Below, piece after piece: positions 25,201-34,043 of a stretch of 64,000 bases of DNA (positions are counted from its first letter, which is position 1; the number at the start of each line of letters is the position of its first letter). The notes beneath the pieces are model-generated. The model was given only the letters and a program-made list of their open reading frames with translations. It was not told the origin of the DNA and searched no databases. The stretch comes from Arcicella sp034931005 (GTDB taxonomy: Bacteria; Bacteroidota; Bacteroidia; Cytophagales; Spirosomataceae): NCBI RefSeq assembly GCF_034931005.1, contig NZ_JAYGIN010000006.1, positions 1 to 64,000 of the forward strand, in the 5' to 3' direction. A program made the position numbers and the translations under genes.

Positions 25201-27127
25201 GTTCGTTGGAACAATAACCAATGTCCATATCCGCTTGCCCAGAAGAGGCGTGTCCGAACAACGTAATCATGCCCACACCTTCATTTACTCGTTCGGTTAC
25301 GTTAATAAATTCCACAGGATTATCGGTTTTTTTAGTCAATAAATCCACTTTTCCGCCCAAAAATCCCGTCTCATAAATGTGCTTAAAGTCGTTCACATAG
25401 TCTTTAAAAGTGGTGATTTCGTAAGGTGTTCTGCCTCCCGACATTTTCAACGATTTCTTCCGCCAAAGTGCGTCCATTGGGGACGATTCATGTTCTTTAA
25501 CTTTCTTTAAATAATCTAAAACAGTTTGTGGATTATTTGTTGCCAAACGCCCAATTCCAAGACTCATAAAATTAGGTTCAGTACCATTTAATCCCATCAC
25601 AAAAGGTACGTCAGCACTTGGAAAACCCACATTTGGAATTAAGTCATTTTGATATTCTGTTAAATTTTTTCTGGCTTTTTGTGGATAACTTGACGTGCCA
25701 ATTAGAAAGACAAATTGTGGTTTTGAATTACGCATCTTATCATTCAAAAAACGCTTGATAGCTAATGGATTTTTGTCTCCGTAAGTAAATAAATCATACA
25801 GTAAATCAATCTCTATACTCAGCGTATCATATTTTCCACCCTGAACTGAAGCCCGATAAGAAGCATATTCTTTTACTGTTTTTGATAATGATTTGTGATT
25901 GATTATTAGGTAGTTGGCTTTTGAGTTATTGATGTTTTTGAAATTGACAGATTCAATTGAATTAACTTTTTGGAATTGATTGGTTGCTAAAAACTGATTG
26001 CCCAAAACTATACATTCAAGACCATTTTCTTTTTGAGTAAAACCAATTTTTTGAATATTGTTTTTATCTGAAATGTCATATAATTGCACGCCCAAAGGAG
26101 TATTTGGAATACTTATAAAGCGTTCAGGCAAAGCACTTGGATAAAGGTTGAAAACTTTTTCTGTTGTGCCTTTCATATCAAAACTTTGTGGGTAAGTCAG
26201 TTTTAGATATGATACGGAATATTGGTCATTTAATGAAGTAATTGAACGTGTTGAAAATCGGAATCTATTATTGTCAATATCTTGGAAATTTACAATTTTA
26301 GAAGTTTTGTAAGTGAAATAATTATTGAAGAAAATCGTATCAATTAATCTTTGTTTTGAACCTTCATTAAACCAAGTTTCAATAGAATGTTTGCCTGCCG
26401 AACGACCAGCAAATAGGATTTCTAATGTTGGTTTTAAGGAATCTATTTTTATAACATTTTCAAGATGGAAGTCAAAATTTACGAATGAATTGGGATTCTT
26501 GATTTCTCCTGTCCAACCTTTTCCATACAAATAATTGCTATTTAAAATTCCCGAATTTAAGGACGTTCCAATTGGCTCTGGTTGTCCTTCTGAATATGAT
26601 GAAGTAAATAATTGCAGATTTTCTTCGAGGTGAAAAAACTCAGGTTTTAGATTTTTTGTATTTGTTTTTTGTAAGGTTTTTACTCTTTTACCAATTTGAT
26701 TATCAGTGTGATAGGTCAAAAAGTATGAAGCTGTATCAGTGAATAAACTATAATATTGATGTGGTTGGGATTTTGCAGGAGTATAAAGTAAGGAATCTAA
26801 AGAACCATCATTTCCTTCTGCATAAAACTCAATGAAATCATCATTATTGAATTGTTTATCTTCTTCACCTTTGATGAAAATGGCTTGTTCCTTTCCATTT
26901 CTGAAAATTTGTATTTTTTGAGGATTTATAGTAGTCGGAAATCCAGAAGAATTTAGTTCATCATAACTAATTTGGTAGATTCCTTTTTGCGTTATTTTAA
27001 TTTTAAAATATTGCTGATTATAATTAATCCACTCATTACCAGTGCTTTGTGCATTAGTAGAGAGGTGAATGATTGTTAAAAAGTAGAGTAAATTGATTGA
27101 TGTTTTTGTGTAAAAATTGTGTAGCAT
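22265..27127 (-). CDS. Gingipain-family (C25) peptidase, PorU-like, with type IX sorting tail
   Basis: A very large exported protein (1620 residues from the ATG at 27127; signal peptide ending TNAQ at about residue 27). The N-terminal PorU-like region is YFKIKITQKGIYQISYDEL. The peptidase C25 domain spans about 470-780, with the catalytic dyad His626 (LFGHASSGQAD) and Cys660 (VNGCDAGDLF), followed by Ig-like segments. The end is a FlgD/type IX C-terminal signal (WLVYPNPFEFFTKFSF ... SGTYIYRLHVND). Known PorU is the sortase that cleaves such tails; this longer relative next to a PorP gene fits the PorU2-like group. Sortase versus secreted protease is not decided. Confidence 0.88.
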   Translation of the reverse strand: MLHNFYTKTSINLLYFLTIIHLSTNAQSTGNEWINYNQQYFKIKITQKGIYQISYDELNSSGFPTTINPQKIQIFRNGKEQAIFIKGEEDKQFNNDDFIEFYAEGNDGSLDSLLYTPAKSQPHQYYSLFTDTASYFLTYHTDNQIGKRVKTLQKTNTKNLKPEFFHLEENLQLFTSSYSEGQPEPIGTSLNSGILNSNYLYGKGWTGEIKNPNSFVNFDFHLENVIKIDSLKPTLEILFAGRSAGKHSIETWFNEGSKQRLIDTIFFNNYFTYKTSKIVNFQDIDNNRFRFSTRSITSLNDQYSVSYLKLTYPQSFDMKGTTEKVFNLYPSALPERFISIPNTPLGVQLYDISDKNNIQKIGFTQKENGLECIVLGNQFLATNQFQKVNSIESVNFKNINNSKANYLIINHKSLSKTVKEYASYRASVQGGKYDTLSIEIDLLYDLFTYGDKNPLAIKRFLNDKMRNSKPQFVFLIGTSSYPQKARKNLTEYQNDLIPNVGFPSADVPFVMGLNGTEPNFMSLGIGRLATNNPQTVLDYLKKVKEHESSPMDALWRKKSLKMSGGRTPYEITTFKDYVNDFKHIYETGFLGGKVDLLTKKTDNPVEFINVTERVNEGVGMITLFGHASSGQADMDIGYCSNELLGYKNKGKYPFILVNGCDAGDLFGSRSSFGTDWINTPDKGAILFLAHSNLGYPSVLKTYSDEIYNTLFTDSLFADKPFGTVMRESVNRYLKKYPNSIYELATAQQLTLQGDPAVALFPTQNPDYETNSSSIFLKNVDINSPLNSNADSLKVGIVISNLGRISSKKFNLKLTRIYANGIVDNFEKLNINPINFQDTVYLNIKNDKNLSIGNNRFEVSLDPDNQIIETNKSNNSAVLEYNFPSANISVLSPREFSIVNQKEVNFILQIPQNNNLSVIIELDSSKKFTSNFKKNFTELATSLLYWKTDLLEKDSVVYYVRTKFANENTWTESSFIYIKNGTEGFAQSSIPQLMKTTTDNQILLEESGWEFPSSSLKISAKIYGGNSGIPRPHLANSLIINNKQLIGNGICYPWNNLNAIAFNRALRPYSVIPSLVCGYTPYSVNYLSTDAKSTDLSDYLNATDTGNYVMLWNSGYLYYDNFSFENLQKLQEIGVDLSKIEKLSHANGSPFLVIGRKGAKKSLLALFPDFDKNPSGEILTLDNYEIKDQFNEGKITSPLIGPASEWGDISLKIQQENLQSFFYDIIGVNAQGEETILQKNINSNSLKINRIDTKIFPFLKLKLTLKTSEEFGKTPQLQSWTVTYKGVPEGIIDVNNSSKITDKQEYENFTADVWFKNISDKNFKDSITLRQVLSNRSLGKSQTKLFKIKALNTLDSVKISIPIQTAGFVGDNTLSLVFNPQIQPEQIYNNNSIDYHFSVIPDKINPILSVTFDGRQIQNNEIVSAKPLIQISLKDENLFRIRTDTVGLEMSLKSCKTCSFKRIHFSNSDISWKVNFIDNNFIIKYLPQNLKEDTLTLRVQGKDLAGNLAGNQSYQISFRIVQKNELKSWLVYPNPFEFFTKFSFTITGTEIPKNYNLAIYNEQGCKVKTLDTATQLLHIGINEFIWDGTDSTGKNLTSGTYIYRLHVNDVNQNSGKVMILR

Positions 27128-27326
27128 ACGTATAAGTTTTTTGAATTCCCAAAGTTTACATTTTATAAGAAACAAATAAAACAGTTGGAGATATTTATCT
27201 GAAAATGTTTTATCATAATCATATTTTTTCTGTAAATACTCACAATACTGGATATTTTAGTAAGTGAAATTTGAGTATATTGCTTTTGAAATTTTCTTCA
27301 TTCAACAAATTACCAAATCAAAAACT

Positions 27327-28649
27327 ATGAAAAAAATACTAATATCTCTCATTGCTTTTTCTATTGCATTTTCAACATTCGGACAAACGGGATACACGCC
27401 TTCAGCAGATAATTTGAAAGCTCGTGAGGAATTCCAAAACATGAAATACGGAATGTTTATTCACTGGGGACTGTCGAGCCTTTTGGGTGATGGCGAGTGG
27501 GTGATGCAAAACCAAAATATTCCTGTAAAGGATTATGTTAGGCTACAAAAAGTCTTTAATCCGATTGATTTTAATGCCAAAACTTGGGTTGAAATTGCCA
27601 AAAATTCGGGTATGAAATACATTACTTTGATTACTCGCCACCATGACGGATTTAGTAATTTCGATACAAAACAGTCGGATTGGAATATTATGAAAACGCC
27701 TTTCAAACGGGATATTGTGAAGGAATTAGCCGATGAATGTCATAAACAAGGAATTAAAATTTGTTTTTATTATTCGCTATTAGATTGGTACAGAGATGAT
27801 TATCCTTACGAAACAGGAAAAACAGGCAAAGGCACAGGACGTACTAAAAAAAGTGATTATGCGAGTTATTTAAAATTTATGAAAGCTCAATTGACTGAAC
27901 TTTTGACCAATTATGGTGAAGTTTCAACCATTTGGTTTGATGGACATTGGGATCAATTGGCGAATGACCATGACAAGACTTTGAGTTCAAAAATTGATTG
28001 GAAGTACGACGAAATTTACTCGTTAATTCACAAGTTACAACCGCAATGTTTAATCGGAAATAATCACCATTTGATGCCAATTGCAGGGGAAGATTTTCAG
28101 ATGTTTGAAAAAGATTTACCAGGTGGAAATTCAACAGGTTTTGGCGGTGCTGATATTTCACCTTTGCCACTCGAAACTTGCGAAACCATTAGCGACGCTT
28201 GGGGATTCAATATCAATGACCATAAATACAAATCAACCAAACAATTGGTTGATTATTTAGTAAAAGCGGCTGGTTTTGGAGCAAACTTTTTATTAAATGT
28301 TGGACCAATGCCCAATGGTGAAATTCAACCAGAATTTGTGGAAAGATTAGCTCAAATGGGCGATTGGTTGAAGGTTTACGGAGAAACAATTTATGGCTCA
28401 AAAGGCGGTTTTGTCCGTCCGCAGGCGTGGGGAGCAGTTACCGAAAAAGGCAATAAAATGTATATTCACCTTTTGAATTATAAAGATGATAAATTCATGT
28501 TAAAAATTCCTCAAAATGTAAAATCGGCAAAGTTATTTGTGGGTAAATCACCTGTGAAATTTCAAAAATTGGATAATGAGTATTATGTTTTTGATGTTGC
28601 TTCGTTGGATAAAAATGCGATGGATAACGTCATTGAGTTGGAAAAATAA
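27327..28649 (+). CDS. Alpha-L-fucosidase (GH29)
   Basis: A periplasmic or exported glycoside hydrolase releasing L-fucose with retention. The frame opens at 27264, but the ATG at 27327 starts a clean signal peptide (MKKILISLIAFSIAFSTFGQ). GH29 signatures: FQNMKYGMFIHWGLSSLLG, the LITRHHDGFSNFDTKQSDWN block, FYYSLLDWYRDDYPY, the nucleophile Asp in STIWFDGHWDQ, and GANFLLNVGPMPNGEI. A small C-terminal beta domain follows. It stands alone, without a SusCD pair nearby. A family-wide alternative is another alpha-linked deoxyhexose substrate. Confidence 0.93.
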   Translation: MKKILISLIAFSIAFSTFGQTGYTPSADNLKAREEFQNMKYGMFIHWGLSSLLGDGEWVMQNQNIPVKDYVRLQKVFNPIDFNAKTWVEIAKNSGMKYITLITRHHDGFSNFDTKQSDWNIMKTPFKRDIVKELADECHKQGIKICFYYSLLDWYRDDYPYETGKTGKGTGRTKKSDYASYLKFMKAQLTELLTNYGEVSTIWFDGHWDQLANDHDKTLSSKIDWKYDEIYSLIHKLQPQCLIGNNHHLMPIAGEDFQMFEKDLPGGNSTGFGGADISPLPLETCETISDAWGFNINDHKYKSTKQLVDYLVKAAGFGANFLLNVGPMPNGEIQPEFVERLAQMGDWLKVYGETIYGSKGGFVRPQAWGAVTEKGNKMYIHLLNYKDDKFMLKIPQNVKSAKLFVGKSPVKFQKLDNEYYVFDVASLDKNAMDNVIELEK

Positions 28650-28669
28650 TAAATACCATCATATTTAAA

Positions 28670-28705
28670 ACGGATTTATATAAAATGGCAAGTATATAAA
28701 TCCGT
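28670..28705 (+). terminator. Terminator-like hairpin after fucosidase gene
   Basis: A perfect 13-bp stem, ACGGATTTATATA / TATATAAATCCGT, with a ten-base loop, 21 bases after the stop codon of the fucosidase gene. AT-rich, so strength is uncertain. Confidence 0.6.
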
Positions 28706-28723
28706 ACTTAATTCTACTAAATC

Positions 28724-30019
28724 ATGAATGAATCATTTCTGCATTTTTTGTGGCAATTTCAAAATTTTGATAAAACAAATCTACAAACTACTGATAGAGA
28801 AGTAGTTGAAGTAAATAAGGTTGGTCGTTTAAACTTTGACTCTGGAGCAGATTTCCAAGATGCTCGTATTATCATTGATGAAGTGGTATGGGCTGGAAGT
28901 GTTGAAATTCATATAAAATCTTCTGATTGGGATATGCACAAACATCAATTTGATGCTTCATATCAAAACGTAATTCTACACGTTGTTTGGGAAGATGATA
29001 AACCCATTTTGCGAAAAGACGGCACAAAAATTCCGACGATTACCTTGTGTGAACGAGCCGATAAAAATCTCCTCCAAAAATACCACGCCATGATGCAAAG
29101 CAAAGCTGAAATGCCTTGCCAAAATCAATTTATGGAAGTGGATGACATCAAAAAACTGTCGATGTTGGATAAGGTTTTAATGAAACGTCTGCAAGATAAA
29201 TCATTGATAGTGAACCAGTTTTTACAGGAAAATAAACAAGATTGGGAAGAAACAACCTACCAAATTTTAGCCAAAAACTTCGGTTTTAAACTGAATGCTG
29301 AACCATTTTTGAGTTTGTCTAAAAACCTTCCTTTGAAAATTCTACAAAAACATCGTGATAATTTAGGACAAATTGAAGCCTTGATTTTTGGCGTTGCGGG
29401 TTTTCTACAAAATGACAATAACGAAATAGAATGGGACGATTATCGAAAAAATCTCCGAAAAGAATTTCAGTTTTTAGCTTCAAAATATCAATTGCACGAT
29501 AAAGTTTTGGGGCAACACGAGTGGAAGTATTTACGGCTCCGTCCTGCCAATTTCCCCACGGTTCGTTTGGCTCAATTCGCCAAATTTATTCATCAAAATG
29601 CCAACCTTTTTTCCGTGTTAATTCATCTTGACAAGGTGAAAAGTTTAGCTAAAATCTTGAAAGTAAAACAATCGGATTATTGGATAGAGCATTATGTTTT
29701 TGGTAAAAAATCAGAAGGGAAAGTACCGACTTTAGGAAACTCTTCAGTAGAGAATGTGGTGATAAATACGGTTGTGCCTTTATTGGTTGCTTATGCCAAT
29801 CAAAAAGATAATCGAGATTATTTAGAAAAAGCCATTGGTTTATTAGAAGAAATTGCTGCCGAAGAAAATAATATTACAAAGCATTGGCAATCAATGGGTT
29901 TGAAGATAAAGACAGCCTTCGATTCACAAGCGAGTATTGAGTGGTATAATCATTTTTGCCTGACAAAAAAGTGTTTGGAGTGTAATGTTGGGGTTGATAT
30001 TTTGCGAAAAAATGATTAA
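28724..30019 (+). CDS. DUF2851 family protein
   Basis: Conserved Bacteroidota protein of unknown function, 431 residues, cytoplasmic. The N-terminal block (VNKVGRLNFDSGADFQDARI, WAGSVEIHIKSSDWDMHKH, then YQNVILHVVWEDD) is the DUF2851 signature and has a nuclease-like arrangement (GSVEIHIK, with Asp/His). That resemblance is suggestive only. The C-terminal part is alpha-helical and includes a CxxC-like ending (CLTKKCLECNVG). Start ATG at 28724 after the terminator hairpin. Confidence 0.87.
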   Translation: MNESFLHFLWQFQNFDKTNLQTTDREVVEVNKVGRLNFDSGADFQDARIIIDEVVWAGSVEIHIKSSDWDMHKHQFDASYQNVILHVVWEDDKPILRKDGTKIPTITLCERADKNLLQKYHAMMQSKAEMPCQNQFMEVDDIKKLSMLDKVLMKRLQDKSLIVNQFLQENKQDWEETTYQILAKNFGFKLNAEPFLSLSKNLPLKILQKHRDNLGQIEALIFGVAGFLQNDNNEIEWDDYRKNLRKEFQFLASKYQLHDKVLGQHEWKYLRLRPANFPTVRLAQFAKFIHQNANLFSVLIHLDKVKSLAKILKVKQSDYWIEHYVFGKKSEGKVPTLGNSSVENVVINTVVPLLVAYANQKDNRDYLEKAIGLLEEIAAEENNITKHWQSMGLKIKTAFDSQASIEWYNHFCLTKKCLECNVGVDILRKND

Positions 30020-30094
30020 ATGTGATGCCTCACAAAGGTATTAATGCAATGATATTTCCATCGAAATTACACTCAAAACAGGCTCAGTTAAGCA

Positions 30095-30844
30095 CTATAT
30101 GTTTACTTTTTTACTCACTTCCTCAATCCAAGTTCTTGCCATTAATTCATGTCCAGCGGGCATTGGGTGAATCCCATCCCAACACCAAAAATTAGCAGGT
30201 GTTTTTTCAGTTGCTTTGTCAAAACATTGCTGAAACGGCACAAAAATCGTTTGAAATTCATTGGCTAATTTCTTTACAATTGCCTGTCTCTTTTTAATTT
30301 CAGCATACCATAAATCACTGCTTTGATTCACCATTCCGACTGGTAGAATGAAGGGTTCACAAAGTACCAAAACTACATCAGGGAGTTTTTTTTTAGTTTC
30401 CGTTAGCAAGTTTCGGTAAGTTTCTTCAAATACTTCTGCCGACTCAGGGTTTTGATTTCGGATGACAGAATGCGTATCATTTACACCTACCAAAATACTT
30501 AATAAATTGGGTTTGAGGTTAAGCGTATCCGTTTGCCAACGTTTTGCTAAGTCTGAAACTTTATTGCCACTAATCCCACGATTTATAAAATTATAGCCCG
30601 CTTCGGGTTTATCAAACCACAATCTGCTGGCTATCAAATACATATATCCATGCCCCAAAATATGATTCCAGTCATTGTTACGAGTTCGATTTCCATCTGT
30701 AATCGAATCGCCTTGAAATAACATGGTAAAATTTTTAGGGTCGATTTTGTCTTGTAATGCTAAACCATCAAGTGAAGGCTGAGCGGCAAGCATAAGTCCA
30801 CCTTGACCAAGTTTTGAAATAAAAGCTCTTCTTGAATTTTTCAT
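30095..30844 (-). CDS. SGNH/GDSL hydrolase, Tat-type signal
   Basis: A predicted exported esterase or carbohydrate deacetylase. Numbered from the ATG at 30844 (249 residues), it begins MKNSRRAFISKLGQGG, which looks like a twin-arginine signal (SRRAFI). The four SGNH blocks are present: FQGDSITDGN (catalytic Ser), NRGISGNKV (Gly), LVGVNDTHS (Asn) and WDGIHPMPAGHELMA (Asp and His). An upstream GTG at 30877 would begin within a repeat and is rejected. Neighbouring carbohydrate enzymes hint at an acyl-sugar substrate, but this is not shown. Confidence 0.9.
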   Translation of the reverse strand: MKNSRRAFISKLGQGGLMLAAQPSLDGLALQDKIDPKNFTMLFQGDSITDGNRTRNNDWNHILGHGYMYLIASRLWFDKPEAGYNFINRGISGNKVSDLAKRWQTDTLNLKPNLLSILVGVNDTHSVIRNQNPESAEVFEETYRNLLTETKKKLPDVVLVLCEPFILPVGMVNQSSDLWYAEIKKRQAIVKKLANEFQTIFVPFQQCFDKATEKTPANFWCWDGIHPMPAGHELMARTWIEEVSKKVNI

Positions 30845-30871
30845 AGTTGTTTGAGAGAATGTTTTATTATT

Positions 30872-31080
30872 GCTCACCCTGATTTATAACCCCAGTGGGA
30901 CTGTTTGGCGTGGTTTGGTCTTGCGTTTTTAACGCTAATAAATGCGACACTTCGCAAGACCATTAATGCTCTCGCTCACCCTGATTTGCAATCAGGCGTG
31001 GTTTGGTCTTGCGTTTTTAACGCTAATAAATGCGATGCAATCGCAAGACCAAAAATGCACTGATTTCAAATCAGTGCAAG
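30872..31080. repeat. Duplicated REP-type hairpin unit
   Basis: A 41-base sequence (starting GGCGTGGTTTGGTCTTGCG) occurs identically at 30907-30947 and 30995-31035. Each copy opens a hairpin GGTCTTGCG ... CGCAAGACC. A final ACTGATTTCAAATCAGT palindrome (31059-31075) overlaps the stop codon of the methyltransferase gene, so the repeat supplies that protein's last residues. Confidence 0.8.
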
Positions 31081-32283
31081 CAATCTCTCCAAATGATGAT
31101 AATCAATCCCAAAATAAGCTTTCGTAGCTTTTAATTTCTCTAAAATCTCCGCTTGCTTCTTCGGGTTTACTTTGCCTTTTATGCCTACAACCAACACATT
31201 TTTAGGCGTATGTGCGTCGGAAATAAATTGAAAAACTTTGGTTTTGTAGCCGAAATATTCCAAAATCATGGCTCTAATGCCGTCCGTCACCATTTCGGCT
31301 TGACGTTCCAAGAAAATGCCGTATTTGGTCAAAAAGTCTAATTCGTTGGAGGCTTTATTTTTCTCAATTTCCCTTCTGATTTGTTTATGACAACACGGGG
31401 CAACCACAATTAAATCAGCTTCTGCGGTGATTCCTTTGTAAATGGCATCGTCGGTTGCGGTATCGCAGGCGTGGAGGGCAATGAGAATATAGGTATCGGT
31501 GCTGTCGTAGTTTTCAATGGTTCCTTCCACAAAATTCAGACCGTCAAATCCTGTGTTTTGGGCAATTGAATTACATAATTCTACCATGTCAGGACGAAAT
31601 TCTACGCCAATGACTGACGGTTTTAACGCCAAAACATTCGTCAGATAATCGTACAAAGCAAAAGTTAAATAACCTTTCCCCGAACCCATATCAACGACTT
31701 TTTTCAGATTTTCGGCAGGAATTTCTTTAATTAAAGAACTCAAAATATCAACGTAATGATTGATTTGCTTGTATTTATCCTGAGCATTTTTGTAAACATT
31801 TCCCTCCGCATCCGTAATTTTTAGTTCGTGTAAATAGGCTTTTGCATTGGTTTCAATCAGGCGTTTTTTAGAACGGTCGTGGTCGAGCGAAACTTGAGCT
31901 TTTTGGGTGGGATTGATTTTTCGTAATGTAATCTTTTGATTATTAAATTGTTCCCAAATTAAATCAAACTCATTGGTAAAAAGCGTTGCGACTTTAAAAC
32001 CGTTTTCTAAAGATTGGTGAATGAGATTTACGCCTTCTTCAATCGTGAAGTTTTTGGTAATATCACGGGTTTTGTAGCGATAAGTAAAGTTGAGTTTCTC
32101 TTCTCGTTTTATCAAAATCTGTTTGACGTAAATATTTTTTAGCCCTTCTTCAGAACCTTTATAATTGCCCAAAGACAGTTTGACAAAAGTATTTTGTGAA
32201 ATACTTTCAGAAAGAGAATTAATGAATTGATTCGTTTGCAATGGTTGGGTATGTTTTGAAGCAAGTATATTTTGCGGAGTCAC
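31066..32283 (-). CDS. SAM-dependent methyltransferase (Methyltransf_32-like)
   Basis: A class I methyltransferase of 405 residues. The SAM-binding motif I is KVVDMGSGKGYLTFALYDYL (about 200-220). Later motifs are VIGVEFRPDMVELC and ILIALHACDTATDDAI. VVAPCCHKQIRREI is typical of the METTL25-like family, which acts on RNA or protein. The N-terminal 190 residues contain a separate domain with the LSLGNYKGSEEGLKNIYVKQ region. It begins with GTG at 32283, ten bases after the upstream gene. The stop lies within a repeat. Substrate unknown. Confidence 0.83.
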   Translation of the reverse strand: MTPQNILASKHTQPLQTNQFINSLSESISQNTFVKLSLGNYKGSEEGLKNIYVKQILIKREEKLNFTYRYKTRDITKNFTIEEGVNLIHQSLENGFKVATLFTNEFDLIWEQFNNQKITLRKINPTQKAQVSLDHDRSKKRLIETNAKAYLHELKITDAEGNVYKNAQDKYKQINHYVDILSSLIKEIPAENLKKVVDMGSGKGYLTFALYDYLTNVLALKPSVIGVEFRPDMVELCNSIAQNTGFDGLNFVEGTIENYDSTDTYILIALHACDTATDDAIYKGITAEADLIVVAPCCHKQIRREIEKNKASNELDFLTKYGIFLERQAEMVTDGIRAMILEYFGYKTKVFQFISDAHTPKNVLVVGIKGKVNPKKQAEILEKLKATKAYFGIDYHHLERLLALI

Positions 32284-32292
32284 AGTAAAAAA

Positions 32293-32859
32293 TTATTCTG
32301 ATTCTGAAATTTCAAAAACCTTCGGTAGTCCCATTTGTACGGCATAAAAGGAAGTGCCGTTGCTATAAATGTTTTCTAACAATAAATTAACGTCACTATA
32401 AAAATCAAACTGAATGTCGGGATGAAGTTTTACCAATTTCTTCAAAAGAAAATCAGTTCTTTTAACAACATAATTTGTTAGTGTATCGGTTTTTGAATTG
32501 TATTTTGAAATCCATTTCAATTGTTTTTCAAAACAGTCTTTCAACAATTTCATGGTCAATTCTACTTCACCGTATTTATCTTTGGTAACTTTTACGTGTC
32601 GAGTAATTTCGCTATTGAGATAACGCATATCCATCATTAAATAGCCCGATGACATGGCATCCAACCGATAAAGTTTGTCAATCGCAGTTTTGACTTCATC
32701 ACGACGGAACTCAACGGTTATTCCTTCTTCCACCAAAGTGAATTGTAACTGCTGAACAAGAATAACATCTTTGGCAACAAGCCTCAATAATAATTTATCT
32801 TTATCTTTTTGTGGCATTGATAAAATTGCCATCTGTAAGTCTTTTTCTAATTTTGCCAT
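32293..32859 (-). CDS. Conserved hypothetical protein
   Basis: Not recognised. The 188-residue, mostly helical cytoplasmic protein (MAKLEKDLQMAILSMPQKDK) is encoded ten bases upstream of the methyltransferase and is probably cotranscribed with it. The frame is open to 32913, but that extension runs through a REP palindrome (32871-32886), so the ATG at 32859 is preferred. No motif or membrane segment is seen; the charged helical regions could mediate binding to nucleic acid or protein. Confidence 0.68.
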   Translation of the reverse strand: MAKLEKDLQMAILSMPQKDKDKLLLRLVAKDVILVQQLQFTLVEEGITVEFRRDEVKTAIDKLYRLDAMSSGYLMMDMRYLNSEITRHVKVTKDKYGEVELTMKLLKDCFEKQLKWISKYNSKTDTLTNYVVKRTDFLLKKLVKLHPDIQFDFYSDVNLLLENIYSNGTSFYAVQMGLPKVFEISESE

Positions 32860-32870
32860 CAAATGTAACA

Positions 32871-32886
32871 CGGACAGCCCTGTCCG
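32871..32886. repeat. REP-like palindrome at a gene start
   Basis: CGGACAGCCCTGTCCG, six-base arms with a four-base centre, 12 bases upstream of the hypothetical gene's ATG on the minus strand. Confidence 0.6.
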
Positions 32887-33005
32887 CCGTTTTAAAAACA
32901 CAAATTGTAACAAAGTTAAGGAATTAGGGGTTAATTCAGCAGTGTTTAGTTAACAGCTTCAATATAAAGGCTTCAAAGGGTTAAGTTTTTATTGATTAAG
33001 AATTT

Positions 33006-33692
33006 ATGGAAAATAAAGGAATATTTTATGCTATCGGTATTATTTCGCTTTGGATAGTTACGTTGATATATTTATTAAACTATCAAATAGATTTTTACAA
33101 TCCATTGGTGTATGTGTTTGTGCTTTTGCAAACGCATTTATACACAGGAATTTTTATCACCGCTCACGATGCCATTCATGGCGTTGTTGCTCCCAATAAT
33201 AAGAAATTGAATTATTGGATTGGTTTTGTTTGTGCAACGATTTTTGCCTATAACAATTACGAAAAACTTTCTCGCAAACATCACTTACATCATGCCCATG
33301 TGGTGTCGGACGATGACCCTGATTATTATCATGGAAATTTCTTTAGATGGTATCTGAAATTTGCTTTAGAATACGTAACCTTTTGGCAAATTCTCTTTAT
33401 GGCTATTACGTATAATATTTTAAAGTTAGTTTTTCCGATGGAAAATTTGATAGTTTTTTGGGAAGTCCCTGCTATTCTTAGTACGTTACAATTATTCTAT
33501 TTTGGAACGTATTTGCCTCATCGTGGAGAACACGATACTTCGGATAAATTCAAAGCTCGAAGTCAAGACCTCAATCATTTTGTGGCTTTCATTTCTTGCT
33601 ATTTTTTTGGGTATCATCACGAACATCACGCCTATCCATATTTGCCTTGGTGGCAATTGCCCAAAGCGAAAGAGCAACAAAACGTTCAATAA
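33006..33692 (+). CDS. crtW: Beta-carotene ketolase CrtW-like
   Basis: A di-iron membrane oxygenase of the fatty-acid-hydroxylase/desaturase superfamily. Its length (228 residues) and the tract LFYFGTYLPHRGEH match CrtW ketolases, which introduce the 4-keto group on beta-ionone rings. Histidine boxes are HDAIHG (from His54), RKHHLHHAH (from His92) and GYHHEHHAYPYLPWW (about 200). Four hydrophobic helices are visible. No other carotenoid gene is in the window. Alternative: a fatty-acid desaturase, but the FGTYLPHR tract argues against that. Confidence 0.82.
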   Translation: MENKGIFYAIGIISLWIVTLIYLLNYQIDFYNPLVYVFVLLQTHLYTGIFITAHDAIHGVVAPNNKKLNYWIGFVCATIFAYNNYEKLSRKHHLHHAHVVSDDDPDYYHGNFFRWYLKFALEYVTFWQILFMAITYNILKLVFPMENLIVFWEVPAILSTLQLFYFGTYLPHRGEHDTSDKFKARSQDLNHFVAFISCYFFGYHHEHHAYPYLPWWQLPKAKEQQNVQ

Positions 33693-34043
33693 TTATAAAA
33701 AGTTGTAACTGCTTATTATTTAATAATTTAAAATATGCTCTAATAATTAATTTTCTTTTTTTATAACTATTCCAAAACAATTTATTTTTAATGACAAATG
33801 CGTTTTTTTGCGAAAAAACATATCATTCATTGAAAATATCCATTTATAGATATTTTTCTACTTTCGTCATAAATAATGTCTAATGGTATTATTTTTAGAC
33901 AATAAAGAATCTCTTTTTCTTAAAAAAGAACCTCTTGTTTAGGGTACTTGTAATACCTCTTCCAACCGTCATTCGGCATAATTTTTGCTCCAAATACACC
34001 GTCAGTTTCCAACAATTAAACCGCCATTAATTGGTAAAAACAA
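33693..34043. other. Intergenic region, no gene seen
   Basis: 350 bases, AT-rich, between crtW and the large SdrD-B-like gene. A weak AT-rich stem (CTTATTATTTAATAATTTA) follows crtW. No supported promoter box, RNA or small open frame. Confidence 0.4.
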
